Assembly (NCBI RefSeq): GCF_048544455.1
Contig: NC_133536.1
Location: 27,468,152 to 27,532,151, forward strand
Direction: 5' to 3'
Length of the DNA stretch: 64,000 bases
Origin: Silene latifolia
Taxonomy: Eukaryota; Streptophyta; Magnoliopsida; Caryophyllales; Caryophyllaceae
Position 1 is the first letter of the stretch; each line of letters opens with the position of its first letter. Positions 56,076 to 64,000 of the stretch are shown here, piece after piece. The notes under the pieces were generated by a model. It saw nothing but the letters and a program-made list of their open reading frames with translations, was not told the origin of the DNA and made no database searches. The position numbers and the translations under genes were made by a program.

Positions 56076-56405
56076 CAATCCTAAAATAAACCAAACCTAA
56101 AAATACTAAAACCTTAAAAACTCCCAATCCTAAAATAAACAAAACATAGAAACACTAGAACAAACCCTAAAAACAACCAACCCTAAAATAAACAAAACCT
56201 AAAAACACCCAACCCTAAAATAAACCAAACATAAAAACACTAAAACAAACCCTAAAAACAACCAACCCTAAAATAAGCCAAACCTAAAAATACTAAAACA
56301 AACCCTAAAAACAACCAACCCTAAAATAAACCAAACTTAAAAATACTAAAACCCTAAAAACACCCAACCTTAAAATAAAACAAACATAGAAACACTAAAA
56401 CCCTA
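56076..56405 (+). repeat. Minisatellite with telomere-like CCCTAAA motifs, about 7 units
   Basis: Units of roughly 33 or 50 bp begin caaccctaaaataaaccaaac and contain actaaaac-aaaccctaaaaac. The ccctaaa heptamer matches the plant telomere unit, but the spacing is not telomeric. Confidence 0.8.
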
Positions 56406-56672
56406 AAAATTAAATTGGAGGTAAAATGTGAAAAAGTAAATAAAAATGTTTTTTTTTTGTAAATAAAAATGTTATAGTATATGATATGAGAGTATATAAA
56501 TTATTGAATAAAATATGGATTAATAATATTATTATGACATGAAAAAGATTATAGATTTTAATAAAAATTCCTCCAACTTTCCCTCCTAATCCAAAATTTT
56601 CCCTCCAATATAACAAAATTTTCCCTCCAATATAACAAAATTTTCCCTCCAACTTTCCCTCCAAACACATGG
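56405..56672 (+). repeat. Direct repeat (copy 1 of 2) with ttccctcc motifs
   Basis: aaaattaaattggaggtaaa to cctccaaac is repeated at 59674-59884 with small differences. It ends in tandem ttttccctccaatataacaa units (three here). Confidence 0.8.
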
Positions 56673-56690
56673 CGGGCTACTAACGGCAAA

Positions 56691-57725
56691 AGGTGGATAT
56701 ATGGATTGCTGAAATGGCGGATTCCTATTGGAGGAGAGGCGGTGGCGCGGATTAATGACGTGGCAGACACTGTGCAATGATACAATTTTTATGTACATAA
56801 TACGAGAGACGGATTTATGATACTAATTTAATCAATGTGATAAGGAGCAATGATGTGTATGATACTAATTAAACATGAGTACTCATACATTAATATAAGT
56901 GTATGGTTTAAGTTAATATAACTTACATCTTATATAAATTATTACATATCCTCTTAAGTTAGAGTTGTAAGTACAAAGAAACAACAACCTCACAAAATTA
57001 GAACACACATAAATAAGACTTTTACGATCCTGGACGATCTTATCATCGACCGTATACGATTATGTATGATCTTTAACTAAGTTGATCAATAAGAGAATTA
57101 GTAGCATGAGTTAGACTGAATTGAATTGAATGAACCTGAACTGAGCTCAACTGAATGAAGCTGAACTAAACTGAACCGAAATAAGCTGAAATTATATCCA
57201 AAAACACAGAGTCTTAATAAAGTTGATCTGAACTGAACTCAATGAAGTTGAACTAAAGTAAGAGTTAATTTATGTAGAGATGAGTTTGTAATTAACTTAA
57301 CGAACCTAAGTTCAGCTCATTTCGGTTCAGTTCAGTTCAACTTCATTTAGTTGAGCTCAGTTCAGGTTCTTTTAGTTCAATTCAGTCTAACTCCTGCTAC
57401 TACTTCTCATATTGATCAACTTAATTCATTTTAACTTAGTCTAACATATTGATCGTACATTATCATATAAGATCGATTGTAGGATCGTAAAAGTCCAAAT
57501 TTAGGCTCATTTAAGTTTATTTATGTTAAGTTATGTTTAATTAGTGTTATACAGATAATTGTTTGTTATCATATTGATTAAATTAGTATCATATATTATT
57601 CTCTCGTATCATAACCATAAAAATTGTATCAATACATAGTGCCCGCCATGTCATTAATCCACGCCACCGTCTTTCCTCCATTAGAAGTCCACCACGTCAT
57701 TAATCCACACCTCCACCTTTCGCCC
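56691..57725. repeat. Long imperfect inverted repeat (arms about 420-500 bp)
   Basis: Left arm 56691-57190 pairs with right arm 57311-57725. Matching blocks include ggcggtggcg-ggattaatgac, gatacaatttttatg, gatactaatttaatcaat, cttttacgatcct, gttagactgaattgaa and cctgaactgagctcaact. The left arm has about 150 bp not in the right arm (56870-57010). The loop is about 120 bp. The right arm is followed by four cacgtcattaatccac-type tandem units to 57890. No coding capacity. A transcript would form a long hairpin. Confidence 0.85.
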
Positions 57726-57890
57726 AATAGTATTAACCTTAGTTAATTTAAGCATAGCTAGATTTAATTACCAATTCACACCTTCCCATTTCACCCATTA
57801 ATAGATCACCACATCATCAATCCACACCATCTCATTTCACCCATTAGTAGTAGGCCATATTATCAGTCCACATCTCCCCTTCCACCCATT

Positions 57891-59000
57891 TGATAACAAC
57901 ATTATTTTAATTAGTTTTATTATGTTTAATGAAAAGTAGTTTTGATATTCGGTTTGAATTACATATATTTATATTTTATTTTTTTTATCAAAATCTTACT
58001 TGTCTAATTCATTCATTTACCGCTTATGATACATTTTTGTATAATATTTTTTTAAAGTTGTGGAAATTTGTGAGCTAAATTATGAAATACATTCATTGTT
58101 CCTGTTACTACTTTCAATATAATAGTTGTTATTGTTACGTTAAATTAAGTTAAGCCAAATTAATCTTAGTTAGTTATTTTTAATTTAGTTACAATAAGAT
58201 AAGATCAACTAAGTTATATTAAGTTTAATAAAATTTAATTATACTCAAGTTAACTTTACTTAAATTTAGTCATGTTAACTATTTTAATTTAGCTAAGTTA
58301 AGTTTAGTTAAGTTAAAGTTCATTTAACTTTATTTAAGTTAGCCATAATCAAATTATGCTTGATTAAGTTTAAATTTAATCAAGTTAAATTAAGTTTAAC
58401 TAATCTTAATTTAATTGTTATTAATTATTATCTTCTTTGTCATTTGTCATATTTAGCTTAGTATAAGTAAAGTTAACTTTTGTCAAGTTTATTTTAATTA
58501 TGTTTATCAAAGTTACTTCAGTTTAGTAGGAGTATTTAATTAACTCAATTTCAAACAAATTAAATTAAATAAATTTAACTTTAAATATTTGTAGATTAAT
58601 GAAAATTTATAAAGTTAACTCTAATTAATTTAAGTTAACCGTAAATTATAAGTGACACTATTATCTCATACACATATTTAAGTCGATTTAAATCATTCTA
58701 ATGGTAGTTTAAATTATTCAGAAATAACATAACGATATTATGTCTTAAAATATATATCGTCTAATTTTAAAATATTAACTTAAAGTCGTAAATTGAAAAC
58801 CGGGTTGTGAGACAAAAAAAATGAAATCTGATACAAAGTTATGAATCAAATATTAAGAAATGGATCATGATTGACAAGTTTGCTCACTCCCCATCGTCAT
58901 ATATCCACCATTTATTTGTTTACATGTTTTTAATCTAATTCAAATTAGTAACATAGATGGAGAAGTGTAAAGATTGATGAAGGTGGACATATTTAGCCTT
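57891..59000. other. AT-rich DNA dominated by aagttaa/ttaactt motifs
   Basis: Part of the large element. The region 58140-58640 is a degenerate run of taagttaa- and ttaagttt-type motifs, resembling 54780-55000. No gene. Confidence 0.45.
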
Positions 59001-59673
59001 CATTTTACCCAGAAAAGAGAGCCTTCGTCCTTAAACCACCCATCAGCCAAAACCCTGCCGTTTACCAGACAAATTACTCATACAAACTCCCATGTTCTCC
59101 GCTGTTCATTTTACCCAGAAAAGAGAGCCTTCGTCCTCCGCTGTTCCTAACCACACACTCCCCTTCCGATCGATTGTCGAACTGCTCCCTTCGTCCATAG
59201 AAAAGACACAAGAATTACCCTCACCTCGTCAAACCCACAACCACCACTAGAGAACTCGTACCCTACCCTCGAAACCCCCTCCCCCATCATTGATAACCCC
59301 ATATCTAGGTTTTTTTTAGGGTGGGTGGGGGAATTTCAGGGGTAGGGGTGGGTTTTAAGACGGTGGTGGTGTGTTTAAACGACGCCGGAAAGTCATTATG
59401 ACGGAGTCCATGCACGGTGGTTGTTCGTCAATTTGTGAGGATTGTTTCCATAATGTTATTGTTGTTGTTCAGTGGTTATTGGGTTCCGGTTGCCGTCGTC
59501 GGTAGAATTTGGTGCTTCTGGGTTAATGGCGTGGAATTTTGTGGGGTTTCGGTGGATGTCGCCGGCCGTGGTGGATTTCTGGGGGAGGTCGTCAGCGACG
59601 TTGGATGGTGGTAGGTTCCGACGATGGGGTTGCTAGGTTGTTGACTTGGTGTAGGATGGTTGTTGGGGGTGAG
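59001..59673. other. GC-richer stretch, possibly captured gene 5' region
   Basis: cattttacccagaaaagagag occurs twice (59002, 59108). A ct-rich segment is followed by a gggtgggtgggg and ggtggtggtg segment. The short ORF at 59417-59614 is low-complexity and unlike a known protein, so I do not call a gene. Confidence 0.35.
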
Positions 59674-59884
59674 AAAAATTAAATTGGAGGTAAAATGTGA
59701 AAATGTAAATAAAAATGTTATAGTATATGATATGAGAGTATATAAATTACTGAATAAAATATGGATTAATAATATTATTTTTGACATGAAATATTCTTAA
59801 TAAAATTTCCCTCCAACTTTCCCTCTTAACCCAAAATCTCCCTCCAAAGCTGTAAAAATTTCCCTCCTAGTTTCCCTCCAAACA
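59674..59884 (+). repeat. Direct repeat (copy 2 of 2) with ttccctcc motifs
   Basis: Homologous to 56405-56672; ends about 80 bp before the right terminal inverted repeat. Confidence 0.8.
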
Positions 59885-59964
59885 AAAAATGGAATCTTTA
59901 TTGGTCTTGCCATGTGTCGCATTATTATTAGTCAGTGTACAAAGACCTTGTACACCCCGTGTAC

Positions 59965-60449
59965 TCCTAGCATCTTTGTGTCCAACGCCCCTACCTATGG
60001 GAAATGTCATTAACTTTCTGTGATTAAAATATGAGTGTAATTTTTATTTTCATGAGTCTCAGGTTCAAGACTCCCCAAGAATAATTTTGTGTATATAATT
60101 CGAGTCTGTCACACTCGGCTAATTAACCTGATGTATATAGTTTGCAGGCTAACACATATACACATATACCTAGGGTTTACCTAATACGCAACGAAGACAT
60201 AGCCTCTAAAAACGTATGAGGTAGTATGACATTATATAGATATAAAAGAGTTTGATTGAAACACTAAGTCTCCAAAAAATTAGTCTTTTCGTTCTAATTA
60301 AGTTTAGGTGTCTCAATCGAAGTCAAATGTTTTTGTTGGGCAATTTGATTATGATAATTATTTTGGTCCCTTTATAACCCCGCGGTCTTAAGTTTAAGCA
60401 GCAGCGACATACAATAAAGGAGGAAAAAAGAAACCCTAAACCTAAAGCA
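59965..60449. other. Upstream region of F-box pseudogene 4
   Basis: No gene. A telo-box (aaaccctaa, 60431-60439) lies 11 bp before the ATG. Confidence 0.45.
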
Positions 60450-61702
60450 ATGCTACAACAACATAGATGGAGCTCCCTTCCCGACGACATTATCGCCAAA
60501 ATTATCACCCATATCGACTTTCCTCGACCTCGAAGATCCACCATTAGGATTTTCGCCACTACTTTCAAGGTCAATTTTTTCCGCAACTATCCCTCCGATG
60601 GGGCTACGTTCAATATTTCTGAATTTTGAAAAATTCTTGATAACCTCTTTACCTTATTCACGACACCCTCTATCAACACCTTTAGTATTTTTCTTGACCC
60701 AACTCTTTATGAAGATCCTTGTGTAAGGCCTATCTTAAACTCATGGGCTCATCGATTACGTTCTCGTAACACCCAACACATCACGATTGAATCTAGTTAT
60801 TATTTTACCTTTGGTGACCGAGTTTGTCCGCCTAGCGTTTTCCAAATTCAATCATTGGTATCACTTCACTTGTCACGTGCTAATTCTGTCTCACATCCCG
60901 TTGTTCTTCCAAACCTCACGGAAGTTAGTCTTGATTCGGTTAATCACGAATTATTGGGACGGCTATTAAGTAGTTGTCCGCCACTTGAACACTTGTCCTT
61001 TTCCCTTAGTGATAAGCCAACCGGTACAAATCCTTTGGTATCAATATCGAGTAAGACTTTGAAGCGATTGCGTATAACTCTATATAAATGGCTGGTCAGT
61101 GGGGACGTCGAGGTTATCATCGATGCCCCAACATTGGACTACTTGTACTTTAATGTTAACTCTCGCCTTTTATCAATGTGGGTGATCGGTTCGATTTCCA
61201 ACCTCAAGTCTATTGAACTCATTGGTAGTGTATCAATGACGATGATCTACAGTAGTCCAAGCAAGACCATCTTCCCTTTTGTGACGAAACTTACATTAAG
61301 TGTGAGTTCGTCTAAAGTATTTGAACAACATATGCTGCCCTAATATTTTCCCAATTTAGAAGTTCTAGTGTTAACTTTAAATGGTGCTTATGATAACATT
61401 ATGCAGCCGTATAATGATTGGGATATAAATGGTAGATTTGTGCTAGTTGAATATGTGAAGCACTTAGAGTTGCGAATGGGTGACGTTCGACTTGACAAAC
61501 GAACGTTGGATTTTTTGACATGGTTATTAAAAAGTGCCCGATTTTGGAGAAGCTCTTCATCAGTGGATATAAAGGATATCTTACTCGTTCTAACGATGAC
61601 TCTTTGGATCAAGATCAGTTTTACGAAATTTTAGTTAAGTGTGCAGAGGATAATTCACGTTGTCAAATCAAACTCAATTATGATTTTCTATTTAATAGGT
61701 AA
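60450..61702 (+). pseudogene. F-box/FBD/LRR pseudogene 4 (two nonsense codons and a frameshift)
   Basis: ATG 60450 opens with MLQQHRWSSLPDDIIAKIITHIDF, an F-box first half; this copy has a longer basic stretch after it (RPRRST) than the others. The frame is stopped by TGA at 60627-60629 (Trp in the paralogs) and TAA at 61341-61343. It is shifted near 61540, after WLLKSA. The FBD-like end (EKLFISGYKGYL ... SRCQIKL) is then read in another frame to TAA at 61700-61702. Leucine-rich segments (PNLTEVSLDSV, APTLDYLYF, PNLEVLVLTL) are recognisable. It is the most diverged member of the cluster and the parent type of the remnant at 52913. Confidence 0.85.
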
Positions 61703-61767
61703 CGACGACAGGCTCTTCAAGTGTTGCTCATAGTGGTCCTAATTATTCTATAGCATAATATGCCTTG

Positions 61768-61821
61768 TCAAATCGAACTCTTAGAAGCATATAAACGGCC
61801 TAAAGAAGACTTATTCATGTA
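61768..61821 (+). pseudogene. Terminal fragment of an F-box/FBD gene
   Basis: gtcaaatcgaactcttagaa to the tag-equivalent end matches the last 18 codons of pseudogenes 2 and 3 (SRCQIELLGVYKRPxEDLFI tail). Only this end is present. Confidence 0.7.
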
Positions 61822-62258
61822 ACTATGTTGTGTGTTTTTTTTTCTTCTACGATATTTTGAAGAATGATAGCTCTCCTTTTCTCTTTTTCTATGCGCTTCT
61901 CCTCCAATTAAGTTGTGGTGTTTGAACTTTTATCGTCGTAGCCCTCGTAGGTCGTGACTCTCTTAGCTATACATTAGATTTACAAGACCGGAAATTTAAA
62001 GTAGGAAGAAGATTACAATTATCCCTATGATATTATTACGATAATAATCTATTGCTTTTCCATTCATCCAGTCAAATAGTAATTATTTAATTAGATGGTT
62101 AGTGTAGGACGGTCTATTTATATAAAAAGTTACTTTATTATTGATAGCAATGAACGGAGGAAGTTTTTTTTCTAGAAAAGGTGTGTCTCACGCTGAATCT
62201 CGGCCCCACCTTAATTAAATAAAAAAAATTGTTAATTTTCGTTTTTGCGCCAAATGTT
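61822..62258. other. Spacer, no gene seen
   Basis: Unremarkable intergenic DNA between the F-box fragment and the perfect inverted repeat. Confidence 0.4.
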
Positions 62259-62701
62259 AATAAACACGAGACGGGTCTGGCAGATAGACAATCTCTTTCT
62301 TTTTCACCGATGTGGGACTCACAAGTGGATTTATACTCCAACACATCCCCTCACTTGTGAGCCCACTTAAAGATCGGTCTGGAGGGACTGGACATCCTCA
62401 CAGCCGTCACAGTGCTCACTCGACCCGAGGGACTAGACTTCCTCATGCTGAAACCGGAGGGACTGGACATCCTCACGGCGGGTCGGTGCACATAAAGGCT
62501 CAGTTTTAAACACGAGACCCAAGTCTTTTTTTTTTTGCCTTGGGCTCTGATACCATAAGTGAGGATGTCCAGTCCCTCCAGACCGATCTTTAAGTGGGCT
62601 CACAAGTGAGGGGATGTGTTGGAGTATAAATCCACTTGTGAGTCCCACATCGGTGAAAAAGAAAGAGATTGTCTATCTGCCAGACCCGTCTCGTGTTTAT
62701 T
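62259..62701. repeat. Perfect 143-bp inverted repeat with 157-bp loop, TRIM/LTR-derived
   Basis: Left arm 62259-62401 and right arm 62559-62701 are exact reverse complements by eye. In plus orientation the right arm contains a purine-rich tract (aagtgaggggatg) followed by tgttggagtataaatcc, a typical short-LTR start, and agtcccacatcgg, common in plant TRIM/copia LTRs. Just outside it (62703) is tggtatcagagcc, the tRNA-iMet primer motif. The complement of that motif (ggctctgatacca) lies in the loop at 62542. The loop also has three gagggactggacatcctca-type units. This looks like two small LTR elements head to head. Confidence 0.88.
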
Positions 62702-64000
62702 GTGGTATCAGAGCCTCACGCTCTTGAGGCCTAAATAAATTCCGCTGCCCTGCCGGTGGGTGTTTAACCTAGCCCACCGGCGGGATTTCACAATCAATTT
62801 CCAATTACCTGTACTTTTCATATTTCCAATCAAAAAAAAAAAAAAAAAAAAAATTACTCGTATCATTGTTTGCAGCAAAGGTTTCCAAGGATTTAAGATC
62901 AAGGGAACCACAATTGATCTTCATTCCATGTCAAGCCACCTTATGGTGCACATGCCAATTTGATAATAGCATTGATGTTATCAATCGTGGTTCTAATACT
63001 CCGTATAATTCTTTGCCGTTCAACCTTTAAACGGATGTCTTTTCTGTTATTCAAAATTTTGTCTAAATAGATCTAAAAAACAAAGAAACAATTTCTTTTT
63101 TTCTTTGAAATTTGATTTAAATTCTCTTCTTCAAGGTGGTATTTAATTTGATATATTTGGAGTTCGAAAAGCTCAACGTTCTCCAAATCTTGAAATTAAC
63201 GGATAATTTTCCGTTTTATTGATATTTGTCAGGTTCGATTAGGGTTCCTGCAAATTAACTCTTTTTTTTCGACAAGTCCGAAAAACTTAACGTTCTTGTT
63301 CGAATAAATTTCTAACGAGTCTTAATACTCGTTTATCTTACCAACCTTGCGAAGAAATTAATGAAGATGGAAAAGAGATGAAGATTTTGATTTTCTTGTC
63401 TATTCACGAAGATGAAGAATAGATGACGATTTCTTTTTATGTTTTCTTTGTATTTCTCCAATCGTAAAGTTCGTACATGTACTGCCTTTACGATTGCGGG
63501 AGGGTATTAGGATAATAGGTCCAATATTCGGCCCATTAGGGCGGCTACCGTCTAGGGTTTACAGTATCGTCATCTATTATATATATTATCTATGTATTGT
63601 CATCAAATCAGATCATTCAATAATACAGTTATCATTTATGAATTCCTCCCTTCTCTATAATCTTAACAAATGTTGAAAGATAAATACGTAATTTTACCTT
63701 ATGTTATAGGTATTCCACTAAAATCAAAACTTTTAACCAAATCAAATTATCTGCATCATAAAAAAAAATCAAATTATCAGTGAATACAATACGTCACTTC
63801 TTCCCTTCATCACAAAACTCCTCCGTTCATCCCTTCATCACAAAACTTCTACTTGGTCCCAAAATTTAATTCGGTTGTTCTATTACCAATTGATTGATTG
63901 AATTCATTTTGCTCCGAGTATTAAATCCAATTGGAGTGTTCACAATCTTCTCTTTCAATCGTCTCATTCAGCTTGTGTTCACGATCTTTGTCGAAAATCA
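62702..64000 (+). other. Retroelement debris: tRNA-Met primer motif, poly-A tract and LTR-like segment
   Basis: tggtatcagagcc at 62703 marks a primer site. An inverted pair, cctgccggtgggtg / cacccaccggcgg-like (62748-62785), follows. A poly-A tract lies at 62830. A gcgggaggg purine tract at 63496 precedes tattaggataataggtcc and a copia-LTR-like stretch with tatatatt (63580) to about 63655. ccttcatcacaaaact is tandemly repeated near 63802 and 63834. No gene is seen. Confidence 0.4.

Larger units (their letters stand above)
53464..59964. mobile_element. Large (6.5 kb) non-autonomous element with palindromic terminal inverted repeats
   Basis: The left end gtacacggggtgtacaag and the right end cttgtacaccccgtgtac are exact complements, and the match extends to about 31 bp (tttgtacac). 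The first 15 bp of each end are themselves palindromic (gtacac-ggg-gtgtac). Subterminal ccacgtgg/catgtgt motifs are also mirrored. No transposase ORF and no clean target duplication are seen. The interior holds other repeats (below) and two GC-rich, possibly captured stretches at 53755-53890 and 59040-59650. The superfamily is uncertain; Mutator-like is my best guess. It could also be two separate insertions. Confidence 0.55.

Noticed and set aside
56076-56405. Interstitial telomere from chromosome fusion
   Set aside because: The ccctaaa heptamers are separated by unrelated A-rich sequence in 33-50 bp units; true telomeric DNA would be head-to-tail heptamers.
59417-59787. ORFs on both strands with Gly/Val or Thr/Pro-rich peptides
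   Set aside because: Composition follows the ggtggtgg-type DNA; the two strands shadow each other and neither has a recognisable domain.
62312-62648. Two identical short peptides on opposite strands (MGLTSGFILQHIPS...)
   Set aside because: They are the result of the perfect inverted repeat, not two genes.

Overview
The window is nuclear DNA of a flowering plant. It is AT-rich and gene-poor, and it is built mostly of transposable elements (TEs). The two Ty3/gypsy elements belong to the Tat lineage: they carry a second, archaeal-type RNase H and an antisense extra ORF. Both also have an amplified tandem repeat between pol and the 3' LTR, the layout described for Retand of Silene. I therefore infer a Caryophyllales genome, probably Caryophyllaceae; the lineage call is firm, the host call is inference.

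Layout. 1-8200: the 3' two thirds of Retand-like element A (+ strand), cut by the window edge and degenerate in pol. 8201-14500: intergenic DNA with a Tourist-like MITE, a foldback MITE and a candidate Helitron. 14515-18232: F-box/FBD genes (one intact, one pseudogene, one 3' remnant). 18497-24633: dispersed repeats, a Helitron tail, a Stowaway-like MITE and two candidate exons of an unidentified gene. 24639-36032: complete Retand-like element B (- strand), with GATAG target duplication and LTRs that differ by one indel. 36038-43974: nested non-autonomous DNA transposons and Helitrons. 43978-51507: a diverged copy of the DNA upstream of F-box pseudogene 2, split by several TEs with readable boundaries. 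51508-53210: F-box pseudogene 3 (a single nonsense codon) and another remnant. 53464-59964: a 6.5-kb element with palindromic terminal inverted repeats and a nested long inverted repeat. 60450-61821: F-box pseudogene 4. 62259-62701: a perfect 143-bp inverted repeat with tRNA-Met primer-site motifs. 62702-64000: retroelement debris.

How parts relate. Each Retand-like element is a convergent two-gene unit: gag-pol from the LTR promoter, and a spliced antisense gene with its own TATA box, CCAAT and G-box, separated by the 142-bp tandem repeat. In A the antisense gene is better preserved than pol; in B gag-pol is better preserved than the antisense gene. The most unusual coding feature is in B: an extra, catalytically degraded copy of the archaeal-type RNase H lies between protease and reverse transcriptase. 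The F-box genes are tandem paralogs that share promoter sequence, and only the first has an open frame.
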